Program-made: the position numbers and the translations under genes
Assembly (NCBI GenBank): GCA_005773145.1
Contig: SXHS01000291.1
Span: 1-24,624, forward strand
DNA length: 24,624 nucleotides
Direction: 5' to 3'
From: Planctomycetaceae bacterium
GTDB taxonomy: Bacteria; Planctomycetota; Planctomycetia; Pirellulales; Pirellulaceae
In this document: positions 10,301 through 17,270 of the stretch, one piece after another
Position numbering within the stretch: the first letter of the stretch is position 1
Layout: each line of letters begins with the position of its first letter
Notes under the pieces: model-generated
Databases searched by the model: none
What the model saw: the letters and a program-made list of their open reading frames with translations, nothing else
What the model was told of the DNA's origin: nothing

Positions 10301-11551
10301 CACACGCCAGCGCAACAGGGTTTGATTCAGGTGTTGACGCACGCCCCCCAAGGGCTGGTGCAGAACACGCGATTCCTGCTCAAGTCGCGCGGCGTGTGGG
10401 GGAGGGAGACGCTGCATCACCTGTTCGTAGAAGACATCTCGGTAAGCGGCAATCCTGGGCAAAAGAACTCCCAGCGTCTGGTTCGAATCATGGGCATCCG
10501 GGCCGCTGCCACTCACACCCGACGCCATCAGGATGGTTCCCGCCAATACGGCCGCCGCTTCTTCCAATCGTTCCTCCTCGGTCCCCACTTCGGCTTGTAC
10601 CACGCGATTCAGGAGTGCATCCAAGGTAATCTGTTGGACGACAAACCGTCGGTAACGACCACGATTGTCGATATGATGAGGGTCCCACTGGCCGAACTGA
10701 TAGTTGGGACGGCGGTGTACCGGATGTTCAAAATCGTAGGCCCGCGCATCCAGCGACAACTCATCCAAACACTCGATATCGAAAAACGCCTCTCGCCGCA
10801 CCTCAGCGGTGGTCTGCTGCAAAAAAGCCAGGCTGCGTTCGACCAGTAAACGATAGCGCCCCGTCGCACAGCCGGCGCCGGCGATGTAGAGCGGGATGGG
10901 ACACGTCCGCTCGTGCGCATAGGGCTCAATCTTTTGCGATTCGAGGGTGGCGATAGGGCGGTGCCCCAAATAATCGCTGATCCGCGTCACCACCCGTTCC
11001 ACGAGCGACTCGACGGATGCTCCAGTGGCGCCGTCCGCTAGGACGGCCTCACAGACTCGCCCCACGAAAAACGAATTGAACAGGATGTCGTCCGGCTGAT
11101 GGGCCAGCAGATCGGCATGCCATTGTCGATAGGCGGGGAGTACGTGCCCGAATACGATACGGACCACGGCCGACGCCTGATCCACATTGGCAAACACGCT
11201 TGACGAACCCCTCAGCTTCTCCAAGCCGCGCTCCAACCAGGCCCCCACAATCGTCCAATTGGCCACCGCGGGACTCCCACCAACGACGGGGGGGACTCGG
11301 CCGGAACTAGCCCGCTCAAACAGCCGATTCAGGCCGGCTAGAAAGGCGCTATCGGGGCTGCCCGACGAGAAATTCAGGTGCCCAAGGACTTTAGCCAGCG
11401 CTCCGTGGTCCTCGTCGGTCAGCTGATCCCACATCGGTATTTGGCCTGTCGATTCCGCCACGATCCTGGTTTCCTTGGTGCCGACCCATCTCAGCACGCT
11501 TCGCCACCACACCTTCGCGGGGGCCCACGCAGGCCCCAGCGGGCCATCCAT
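7301..11551 (-). CDS. Very large alpha-helical protein of unknown function
   Basis: About 1416 aa from ATG 11549-11551; a TTG lies two codons upstream, and an internal ATG at 11432-11434 is possible. I do not recognise the family. No signal peptide, membrane segment, Walker A loop or metal cluster is evident, so it is probably cytosolic. Most of the protein is Leu/Ala/Arg/Glu-rich amphipathic helix; residues ~400-480 resemble TPR-like helical hairpins (RAQLARLYARMGYPEQAETL), suggesting an alpha-solenoid scaffold. A Trp/His/Tyr-rich segment near 275-300 contains FGQWDPHHIDNRGRYRR and looks like a conserved core. An acidic low-complexity linker near 745-800 (EIDESEDEDRE) separates N- and C-terminal halves, and a basic patch (SVKKQGATARKQR) lies near 1075-1095. 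Its TAG abuts the HemW-like gene. Coding is intact over 4.2 kb. Confidence 0.8.
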   Translation of the reverse strand: MDGPLGPAWAPAKVWWRSVLRWVGTKETRIVAESTGQIPMWDQLTDEDHGALAKVLGHLNFSSGSPDSAFLAGLNRLFERASSGRVPPVVGGSPAVANWTIVGAWLERGLEKLRGSSSVFANVDQASAVVRIVFGHVLPAYRQWHADLLAHQPDDILFNSFFVGRVCEAVLADGATGASVESLVERVVTRISDYLGHRPIATLESQKIEPYAHERTCPIPLYIAGAGCATGRYRLLVERSLAFLQQTTAEVRREAFFDIECLDELSLDARAYDFEHPVHRRPNYQFGQWDPHHIDNRGRYRRFVVQQITLDALLNRVVQAEVGTEEERLEEAAAVLAGTILMASGVSGSGPDAHDSNQTLGVLLPRIAAYRDVFYEQVMQRLPPPHAARLEQESRVLHQPLGGVRQHLNQTLLRWRVTQLERAQLARLYARMGYPEQAETLAQSLPVASSRMACQVECALVAAERSRKRGELEAAARHVDQAMELIHRAIECGAMVDPWNVLGFDGQISLFPALENSVHDHRVDEIIDRMNQVFEAYSAVWGEAAAVDHEEVCQHVSLKFEQAARWWHQFAIHEVEGVPGTSALDAFEAAGNVARALNLWHKGGAAAGDIAFWSPHVEMFNSPRSNALVVERLLDRGDVVSSLALLVQWVSRARQITLEYGGASLYQLAERWLAQQIYSCHPQALPPHPSAMFPGRGTAATTSSAIRTPQETWALVRKFFDYLEANAEEYWVVPEFSLKTASAGDLPKVEAAGAGEIDESEDEDRELFGAAYEDVVYRDSTDDGVQSGIFDRDDSTYDALESECERIVERLAFLHHLACLWRTAAMACPGIQSQHAADADNTGAGEVAPQPPSSLCEHLVPWYRQAERNRRELLQLLEVVQSYRLRSPSGTSEDMIDYDRQRAARDALMEQIIIAAVETTSAAQWILASLLVVRPDLAQTLTDEQPLTDEHRLGAQLLAQLHRANRRGVRQALVKYRAAIKEQTSLYVPLARGGRPLDIVASRQLQNTMRILAISLPRIGLLTETRQLLDMARKMERTRPAGPGAVTQFDELFEDGYRALVESIVSAARRELESLPAKSVKKQGATARKQRSDVSTRLVECVEHITERMLLIWLKHSRTLRLSVLERVSDTEEWESLVTFIKRYGRDIFTQTFLNMGNLRAILHQGVGTWLDYLVEHEDEVEPWLLLRELDENISRDTAIEYLTTILEAIVENYEEYRDYNSTTTQSDSGDNLYALLDFLRFRASYERVVWNLRPVVVAHEVLLRGGCPEAAALWRRALVERIGGEAENYVERLTELQQKYAMRMASIADRVGERFLRCLAIDRMRALIEPAMQQVEDTGSQPAFELLQEEADLLLRESTGGGFEIPAWLTALHQEVDRIQQQNLEDDDVRWLRLLFPANPLSLALALRQINNWDQ

Positions 11552-11560
11552 CCTCAACGA

Positions 11561-11580
11561 CCTGCATCAACCGATGCAGG
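11561..11580 (-). promoter_or_regulatory. Perfect 8-bp stem-loop in the leader of the 1416-aa gene
   Basis: CCTGCATC and GATGCAGG pair perfectly around a 4-nt loop. On the minus strand the 3' arm ends in GCAGG, whose AGG is the best Shine-Dalgarno candidate, 9 nt before ATG 11551. The stem could mask ribosome binding or act as an operator. It has no T tract, so it is not a terminator. Confidence 0.5.
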
Positions 11581-11591
11581 AACTCACAAAC

Positions 11592-11620
11592 ATGGTAGGT
11601 TCCACCCGCAGCCTGGTCCA
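11592..11620 (-). promoter_or_regulatory. Candidate sigma70 promoter for the 1416-aa gene
   Basis: Read on the minus strand: TGGACC (4 of 6 to TTGACA), exactly 17 nt, then TACCAT (4 of 6 to TATAAT). Predicted transcription start is near 11585, so the hairpin at 11561-11580 would be at the extreme 5' end of the message. Visual match only. Confidence 0.35.
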
Positions 11621-11684
11621 CCCGGCACGACTCCCCCCTTGAATGGCCCGCGTCCCAACGGTGTCCAGCTATTGCCGAGATTTC

Positions 11685-11713
11685 CTGACAGTTGTTGCCA
11701 GTTCGACTATGCT
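11685..11713 (+). promoter_or_regulatory. Candidate sigma70 promoter for the beta-propeller gene
   Basis: CTGACA (5 of 6 to TTGACA) at 11685-11690, exactly 17 nt, then TATGCT (4 of 6) at 11708-11713. The start site would be near 11720, leaving a leader of about 145 nt to ATG 11864. It is the best -35/-10 pair on the plus strand in this gap. Confidence 0.4.
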
Positions 11714-11820
11714 GAATCTTTGGGACTTGCCGCGCAATGGTAGTCGGAATGATCCGCGAGCCGACCGGTCTCAGTCCATTCCACTGTCGACACGACACAG
11801 CAGGAAAACTCGCTCAGCCG

Positions 11821-11838
11821 GGCAACACCTGGCAACAC
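11821..11838. repeat. Tandem GGCAACAC octamers, 10-bp period
   Basis: GGCAACAC occurs at 11821-11828 and again at 11831-11838, one helical turn apart, in the leader of the beta-propeller gene. This spacing would suit a dimeric DNA-binding protein, or it may be chance. Confidence 0.45.
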
Positions 11839-11863
11839 GTTAAGCAAAGGCCGAAGTTTCACG

Positions 11864-13516
11864 ATGCCACGATCGAACCATCCAACATTTGTAGCTCGCT
11901 CCGAAGCTGGCATAGCCATTCCACCGACCCAGGCACCGGTCCGTACTCCATGGGCTATGCACGATAGGACGTCACGTCCCAGGCGGACGGCCAGCGGATC
12001 GCTGGGCTTGTTTTGGCTGTGTCAGGCCGCTTGCGGTTGGTGCTTAGTAGGCCTGCTGGTGAGCGGAACGCCGCTGTACGGGGCACATGCATCGCAGCGG
12101 CCAGTCGATGTTGTGACATCGGGCAAGGAAGTAGAGCTTTTGCGATCCGACTTGCAGCGGCAATGGAGTCGTCACTTCGGCCGTTTCCAGAAGCATTTCC
12201 TGGGATCGGATTTGTCGCAATTCGTTCGCAGAACGCAGTTGCAGACGGTCTACGAAGTTCGCGATGGCGTCAAGGTACACGGCTTTAGTGAACAACAGCT
12301 GGATCAGCGCGGCAACCCGTTAGGCCTGAAGAACGCGCGACGCGCGGCCGAAGCGTTGTACTATAACCTCAAGGCGCTCGGCCGTGACGTGACAATAAAG
12401 TCCCGTCAGATCCCGCAGATCGACTTGTGTGTACAAACGGATTCGGGCCAATTGTACCGAGTTGATGCCGAGACGGGGCGCGATCATTGGTCTCGCTCGG
12501 TCGGACGCGAGCGACGAACGTACGTTCCGGCGGTGGGCAATGAACAGTACATCGCCGCCATCAATGGCAGCCAATTGACGCTGCTGGAAACCGCCACTGG
12601 CCAGGTCGTGTGGCAGCGCAATATGCAAGGGATCCCCGCCACGATGCCCGTTTTTGCGCCACGCCATGTCTGTGTTCTCTGCACGAACGGCGGTTTGGAG
12701 TGTTATGCCCTGGACGACCAATCGGCGTCGATGAAGACGATGTTTTCGTACGGTGACGTTACAGCTAAGCCCGTGGTAACTCCTGCCAGCATTTGTTGGC
12801 CGACCCGTCTGGGGCTGTTGTACGGTGCATCGCCCACGGCCGACGGATTCTATTATCGTGTTGAGGTCCGAGATCCCGTCTGGGGATCTGCCGCGTACCA
12901 GGCACCCAATCGTATCTTCTTTGTCACGGAACGCGGCGATGTGCTCGCGATTCATGACGGGCGCGGGGACTTGATCTGGAAGTTGCCCACGGGACATTCC
13001 GTGCGTCAATCTCCCGTGGTCATCGACAAGACCTTGTACGTATCGACTGAGTTTGGGGGACTGTATAGCGTCGACTCCGCATCCGGATCCGTGCGGTGGA
13101 ACACAGGAGGCGTGCGACAATTCGTTGCGGCCAACGAGCATCATGTCTACGCATTGACTTCCACCGGACAGTTGGCGAAGTTGGCTGCCCAGTCCGGCGA
13201 AGTGCTCCAACGCATCCAGTTGCCAAGACAATCTTTCGTGCCGGTCAACTACCTTTCCGATCGGATCTTCGTGATCTCACCGAGTGGTGGCATGGAGTGT
13301 TGGCGCGAGCCCAACTACCACTGGCCCATGCTGCATGATCCGCTGCCGCCCCCCGAGGATCCGGCAAGGAAAAAGCAAGACAACGGCAGCAAATCCAAAC
13401 CTTCGTCTCTTGAGAACGATCCCGCCGACTCTCGACCTTCGGACACGGAGCCTGCCGCCTCTGGGGATAAATCGGAAAATCCGAATGCTGTGGACGATCC
13501 TGTTTTCGTGGAGTAG
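11864..13516 (+). CDS. Exported PQQ-like beta-propeller repeat protein
   Basis: 550 aa. The sequence contains repeated blades of the pyrroloquinoline-quinone-like WD40 type, such as GQLYRVDAETGRDHWS, LLETATGQVVWQR, LAIHDGRGDLIWKL and LYSVDSASGSVRWNTGG, between about residues 180 and 470. The pattern (L-x-x-x-D-x-x-T/S-G-x-x-x-W) is structural; no enzymatic role is implied and PQQ binding is not shown. A hydrophobic stretch (LGLFWLCQAACGWCLVGLLV) preceded by several Arg acts as signal or anchor, but starts ~45 residues from ATG 11864. An internal ATG at 11957 would give a more normal signal peptide; GAAG 7 nt before 11864 is the only Shine-Dalgarno-like hint. The last ~55 residues are Pro/Asp/Ser/Lys-rich and probably disordered. 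It lies 109 bp upstream of purH. Confidence 0.82.
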   Translation: MPRSNHPTFVARSEAGIAIPPTQAPVRTPWAMHDRTSRPRRTASGSLGLFWLCQAACGWCLVGLLVSGTPLYGAHASQRPVDVVTSGKEVELLRSDLQRQWSRHFGRFQKHFLGSDLSQFVRRTQLQTVYEVRDGVKVHGFSEQQLDQRGNPLGLKNARRAAEALYYNLKALGRDVTIKSRQIPQIDLCVQTDSGQLYRVDAETGRDHWSRSVGRERRTYVPAVGNEQYIAAINGSQLTLLETATGQVVWQRNMQGIPATMPVFAPRHVCVLCTNGGLECYALDDQSASMKTMFSYGDVTAKPVVTPASICWPTRLGLLYGASPTADGFYYRVEVRDPVWGSAAYQAPNRIFFVTERGDVLAIHDGRGDLIWKLPTGHSVRQSPVVIDKTLYVSTEFGGLYSVDSASGSVRWNTGGVRQFVAANEHHVYALTSTGQLAKLAAQSGEVLQRIQLPRQSFVPVNYLSDRIFVISPSGGMECWREPNYHWPMLHDPLPPPEDPARKKQDNGSKSKPSSLENDPADSRPSDTEPAASGDKSENPNAVDDPVFVE

Positions 13517-13553
13517 CGGATCGAGGCTCCTTAGCCGTCGCCGTCGGGACGGG

Positions 13554-13582
13554 TTGACCGCGGGCGCTTCAGCCCTTACACC
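13554..13582 (+). promoter_or_regulatory. Candidate promoter for purH-trpC
   Basis: TTGACC (5 of 6) at 13554-13559, 17 nt, then TACACC (3 of 6) at 13577-13582. The -10 match is weak. A GGAGG at 13608-13612 then precedes ATG 13626 with a long 13-nt spacing. Confidence 0.25.
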
Positions 13583-13625
13583 AATAGAAACGCGATAGCA
13601 ATCTCTTGGAGGTAAGGCTCGTTTC

Positions 13626-15212
13626 ATGGTGGACTCACCGAAAATCACGCAGGCGATTTTGAGTGTCAGCGACAAGTCCGGGCTGGCGGAGTTCGCAGCC
13701 GGACTGGTAGCTGCCGGTGTCGAACTGCTCAGCACAGGCGGGACCCAGGATTTTTTGCGGCAGCGGGGAATTGCCGTTCGCGATGTCGCCAGCTACACGG
13801 GATTCCCGGAGATGCTTGATGGACGGCTCAAGACCCTCCATCCCAAGATTTTTGGCGGCATCCTCGGTCGCCCGAATCGAGAGGACGATCGGCAATCCTT
13901 GCGGTCGGCGGGGATCGAATGGTTGCCGCTGGTCGTCGTCAATCTCTATCCGTTTGAAGCCACCGTGGCACGCAATGTTAGCGAGCCCGAAACGATTGAG
14001 CAGATCGATATTGGCGGACCAAGCCTGGTACGGGCGGCGGCCAAGAATCATGCCTTTGTGACCGTGGCAACCGATGCTCGCCAATACGGCGAGATTCTGC
14101 AACAGATTGCCGCTTCCGGCTGCACCACATTGGAATTGCGTCGTCGCTTGGCAGTCGAAGCCTTTCGCCTGACAGCCCGTTACGATCGCGCGATTACGGA
14201 CTATTTAGCACGGAACGCCGACGCGGCCGATGGTCCCGATGCTGCGGACTTCCCCGATACGTTCAACCCACAATGGCGCCGGCAGTGCGTCTTGAGGTAC
14301 GGTGAGAATCCTCATCAACGCGCGGCCCTCTATGTCGGAAACAGTCCCGAAGGCAGTTCCTTGGTGACCGCCCGTCAATTGCACGGCAAGGACTTGTCGT
14401 ACAACAATCTGCTCGACTTAGACGCGGCGCTGGGTATCGTACGCGATCTGCCCGAACCGTCGATGGCTGTAATCAAGCATCACAACCCCTGCGGTGCTGG
14501 AAGTGCGGCCACCTTAGCGGCCGCCACGCGCAAGGCACTCGGTGGTGATCCTCTCAGCGCGTTCGGTTCGGTCCTAGGGTGCAATCGGCCGGTAGAGGCC
14601 GACGCGGCTGAGGTACTCTGCGCTCCCGATCTCTTCATCGAAGCCGTGGTAGCCCCATCGTTCTCAAACGAGGCGTTGGAAATCCTGACCAGCCGCCCTA
14701 AGTGGCGGGCCAATGTGCGATTGATGGAGGTTCGCGACCTGCGGTCGGGACGAGAGCCTTTCGATTATCGCTTCGTGAATGGCGGCTGCTTGGTGCAAGA
14801 TGCCGACAATCAGCCTGATCCCGAATCGGATTGGCGGGTGGTCACACGTTGCGAACCGACCCAGGACCAATGGGATGAATTGCGATTTGCTTGGGCTCTT
14901 GTGCGACATGTAAAATCGAATGCCATTGTCGTGACCAGCGATCGAACTCTGTGCGGAGCTGGGGCGGGACAAATGAGTCGTGTGGACGCGGTTGAGATTG
15001 CGCTCCGTAAGGCTGGGGACCGCGCGGTCGGCGGTGTGCTGGCCTCCGACGCATTCTTCCCATTTGCCGATTCCATTCATCTGGCCGGGCGGGCGGGACT
15101 TCGCGCCATCATTCAACCGGGTGGCTCACGACGCGACGATGAAACGGCCGCCGCGTGCGATGAGCTGGGGCTCCCAATGATCTTCACCGGGCGGCGGCAT
15201 TTTCGACACTAA
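13626..15212 (+). CDS. purH: Bifunctional AICAR formyltransferase / IMP cyclohydrolase
   Basis: 528 aa, full family length. It performs the last two steps of IMP synthesis: formylation of AICAR with 10-formyl-THF, then ring closure. The N-terminal cyclohydrolase (MGS-like) domain shows LLSTGGT at 34-40, GFPEMLDGRLKTLHPKIFGG near 58-78, and NLYPFE. The C-terminal transformylase domain shows RYGENPHQ near 224, LSYNNLLDLDAA near 257, the catalytic KHHNPCG near 284, KSNAIVV, and SDAFFPFADS near 475; it ends in the expected TGRRHFRH. No key residue appears missing. Start ATG 13626 has an upstream GGAGG at wide spacing; the next codon is GTG. trpC follows after only 11 bp, so the two are probably co-transcribed. 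Confidence 0.96.
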   Translation: MVDSPKITQAILSVSDKSGLAEFAAGLVAAGVELLSTGGTQDFLRQRGIAVRDVASYTGFPEMLDGRLKTLHPKIFGGILGRPNREDDRQSLRSAGIEWLPLVVVNLYPFEATVARNVSEPETIEQIDIGGPSLVRAAAKNHAFVTVATDARQYGEILQQIAASGCTTLELRRRLAVEAFRLTARYDRAITDYLARNADAADGPDAADFPDTFNPQWRRQCVLRYGENPHQRAALYVGNSPEGSSLVTARQLHGKDLSYNNLLDLDAALGIVRDLPEPSMAVIKHHNPCGAGSAATLAAATRKALGGDPLSAFGSVLGCNRPVEADAAEVLCAPDLFIEAVVAPSFSNEALEILTSRPKWRANVRLMEVRDLRSGREPFDYRFVNGGCLVQDADNQPDPESDWRVVTRCEPTQDQWDELRFAWALVRHVKSNAIVVTSDRTLCGAGAGQMSRVDAVEIALRKAGDRAVGGVLASDAFFPFADSIHLAGRAGLRAIIQPGGSRRDDETAAACDELGLPMIFTGRRHFRH

Positions 15213-15223
15213 CCGAGAAGGCG

Positions 15224-16021
15224 ATGGCATTCGGTATGGGATCCGTGCTCGACAAAATTGTGGCCGAAACACGCCGGACCATTGAACAAGCGCGGCACGA
15301 AATTCCCTTGGCGACGCTGACGGCCCAGGCTTCCCAGGTGCTGCCACCCTTGGATTTTTTTGCTGCGCTGGCCAGTGGTCCCCCCATCAAACTGATCGCT
15401 GAAGTTAAAAAAGCAAGCCCCTCGCGCGGCGTGATCCGAGCGGACTTTTCCCCCGTCGAAATCGCGAAAACCTATGAATTACATGGCGCCGCCTGCATCA
15501 GTGTACTCACCGATCGCCCCTTCTTTCAGGGGAGCTTGGAGTACCTGCGCCATATTCGTAGCGCGGTATCACTCCCCCTGCTGCGCAAAGATTTCATTCT
15601 CGATCCCTACCAAGTCGTCGAAGCCCGCTGTAACGGGGCCGATGCCGTACTGCTGATCGCCGAGTGCCTCGACGATTGCCAGCTACGCAAGTTGCATGGC
15701 GCGATTTTGGACTGGGGTATGACGCCATTGGTCGAGTTCTACGATCCCGACAATCTGCCACGCGTGTTGGAGGCGGGGGCGACATTAATCGGTGTCAACA
15801 ATCGTAATCTGCATACTTTTGAGACGGATCTCGAGCATACCATCCGTATGCGAGAGCAGATTCCCGACACCTGTGTCGTGGTTGGCGAAAGTGGGATTCG
15901 GGGACATGCCGATTTGATGCGACTCGAATCGTCAGGCGTCGACGCTGTGCTCGTGGGTGAGCATCTGATGGCACAGGCCGATATCGGGGCGGCCGTGGAC
16001 CAGTTGCTCGGACGAGCCTGA
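15224..16021 (+). CDS. trpC: Indole-3-glycerol phosphate synthase
   Basis: 265 aa TIM barrel. It closes and decarboxylates CdRP to indole-3-glycerol phosphate in tryptophan synthesis. Signature residues are intact: LIAEVKKASPSRG at 57-69 (substrate-binding and catalytic Lys), LLRKDFILDPYQV near 118-130, ADAVLLIAE, GVNNRNLHTF near 190, and VVGESGI near 220, then VDAVLVGEHLM. ATG 15224 follows an AAGG at tight 3-nt spacing; the ATG at 15236 (MGSVLDKIV) is a possible alternative close to the usual family N-terminus. The gene stands apart from other trp genes, in a pair with purH. It converges on mutY with a 41-bp gap in which I see no terminator. Confidence 0.95.
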   Translation: MAFGMGSVLDKIVAETRRTIEQARHEIPLATLTAQASQVLPPLDFFAALASGPPIKLIAEVKKASPSRGVIRADFSPVEIAKTYELHGAACISVLTDRPFFQGSLEYLRHIRSAVSLPLLRKDFILDPYQVVEARCNGADAVLLIAECLDDCQLRKLHGAILDWGMTPLVEFYDPDNLPRVLEAGATLIGVNNRNLHTFETDLEHTIRMREQIPDTCVVVGESGIRGHADLMRLESSGVDAVLVGEHLMAQADIGAAVDQLLGRA

Positions 16022-16062
16022 CCTCGGCGTTGCTCCCGCCTGTTCGGACCGCCGCTCGCTCA

Positions 16063-17181
16063 TCAGCTTGCGTTGATGGTCGATGCCAACAATCGCGCGA
16101 TTTTGCGGCCGGTGACGTTGAGCGGATAGGCGTCGAGTTGCGACGGCCAGACCCAACGCCAATCACTTTTGGGCGGTCGACGGCCACTGATCCAGCGGGC
16201 CCGATAACAGCTCAGCGTGATGCGGAATCGCGTCACACCATGCTTGATCACGGTCAGACATGGTCCGATGGTCGTTTGCATGCCCAACTGGGACGCGACG
16301 CAGCGACCCAATTCACCACGTGGCATTTCAGCGGGTGGAGCCGCGACCGTCAGCCGCGGAAAATCCCATAGTCCGCCCCAACGGCCCCCTGCGGCACACG
16401 GCCCTAAAAGGATGCGTCCGTTCTTCTCCACAATGAATGCCACCTCCTCACGACTCTCGCGGTTGAGTCGTTTGCGGCCCGTCGGGATTTCGAGTTGCAT
16501 CCCCTGACGGGCGGCTGCGCACCAGGGGCGCACGGGGCACGAGTCGCATTGAGGATTTCTCGGAGTGCAGATCAGGCTCCCCAACTCCATGAGGCCCTGA
16601 TTCCAGATCCCCACATCTCGTTTGGGGAGCAGGTTCTCCGCTGCCTGCCACAGACGTGTCTGCACACGCGGACGGGTCATGTCGTCACGTTCCGCCAACC
16701 AACGGGCCAGGACACGCAGCGAATTTGCTTCCAGAATGGGCTGCCGATCGCCAAAGGCAATGGAAAGGATGGCCCCCGCCGTGTAGCGGCCAATACCCGG
16801 CAAGGCACGTAGCCGATCGGGGTCGCGCGGCATCTGGCCCGCATGCACGTGCACCACCTGTTGCGCCGCCGCGTGCAGCTGACGTGCGCGACGATAGTAG
16901 CCCAATCCCTCCCACAATCGCAGGACGTCCGATTCGTTGGCCTGAGCCAAAGCGTGCACGGTCGGAAACGATTTGAGAAACCGGAGGTAGTAGCCGATGA
17001 CTGTATCCACTTGCGTCTGCTGCAGCATCACCTCGCTGACCCAGATCGCGTACGGGTCGCGGGTGCGCCGCCACGGAAGATCACGTGCTGAGCGGCGATA
17101 CCACCGCAGTAGCGACCGATGCAATCCTGAACCGGGTAATGGTCCCTCGGCATCCGAACTGATTGAATCGGTGGCGGCCAC
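16063..17181 (-). CDS. mutY: A/G-specific adenine glycosylase, with divergent active-site and 8-oxoG-reading residues
   Basis: 372 aa. MutY removes adenine paired with 8-oxoguanine. There is no ATG near the N-terminus: GTG 17179-17181 has GGAG 7 nt upstream and is my choice; TTG 17184 precedes it, with an in-frame stop 15 nt upstream. Residues (GTG numbering): catalytic Glu50 in SEVMLQQTQ; helix-hairpin-helix LPGIGRYTAGAI near 127-138; Fe-S cysteines 205, 212, 215, 221 (C-x6-C-x2-C-x5-C), as in MutY. The C-terminal Nudix-like domain starts near 240 (VAFIVEKNGRILL, GGLWDFPRL). Two departures stand out. The segment normally reading LDGNV has Glu151 (LEANS) in place of the catalytic Asp, and the loop normally FSH is VTR (316-318). 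It may be a lineage variant of MutY. The overall length and Fe-S cluster support the call. Confidence 0.9.
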   Translation of the reverse strand: MAATDSISSDAEGPLPGSGLHRSLLRWYRRSARDLPWRRTRDPYAIWVSEVMLQQTQVDTVIGYYLRFLKSFPTVHALAQANESDVLRLWEGLGYYRRARQLHAAAQQVVHVHAGQMPRDPDRLRALPGIGRYTAGAILSIAFGDRQPILEANSLRVLARWLAERDDMTRPRVQTRLWQAAENLLPKRDVGIWNQGLMELGSLICTPRNPQCDSCPVRPWCAAARQGMQLEIPTGRKRLNRESREEVAFIVEKNGRILLGPCAAGGRWGGLWDFPRLTVAAPPAEMPRGELGRCVASQLGMQTTIGPCLTVIKHGVTRFRITLSCYRARWISGRRPPKSDWRWVWPSQLDAYPLNVTGRKIARLLASTINAS

Positions 17182-17230
17182 CAACGGACTCCATTCCTAA
17201 TATCGGGTTGGGTAGACTCAGTCGAGCGGC

Positions 17231-17259
17231 ATTATAGCTGCGCAGCCGGGAACGGCCAG
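17231..17259 (-). promoter_or_regulatory. Candidate promoter for mutY with perfect -10
   Basis: Read on the minus strand: CTGGCC (3 of 6 to TTGACA), 17 nt, then a perfect TATAAT (plus-strand 17231-17236). The start site would be near 17224, about 43 nt before GTG 17181. It lies in the 89-bp gap after the upstream gene, so mutY may have its own promoter. Confidence 0.5.
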
Positions 17260-17270
17260 CGGGATGGATC

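Larger units (their letters stand above)
11558..11863. other. Divergent intergenic region between the 1416-aa gene and the beta-propeller gene
   Basis: About 306 bp with no supportable gene or RNA gene. It holds one candidate promoter per direction, the leader hairpin next to the minus-strand gene, and a pair of GGCAACAC octamers exactly 10 bp apart (11821-11828, 11831-11838). The segment CTGGCAACA (11829-11837) is matched in inverse orientation by TGTTGCCAG at 11693-11701. Confidence 0.6.

Noticed and set aside
9488..10849. 453-aa open frame on the plus strand opposite the 1416-aa gene
   Set aside because: It lies wholly antisense to a longer frame that reads as a coherent helical protein; composition (many Arg, Gln, His, Pro) is that of a GC-rich shadow, with no family motif.
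7301..11551. The 1416-aa protein as a STAND-type NTPase or defence protein
   Set aside because: No Walker A/B motif or effector domain is visible and the neighbours are housekeeping genes.
12320..13231. 303-aa open frame on the minus strand opposite the beta-propeller gene
   Set aside because: The plus strand encodes clear repeated propeller blades; the antisense product has no recognisable domain.
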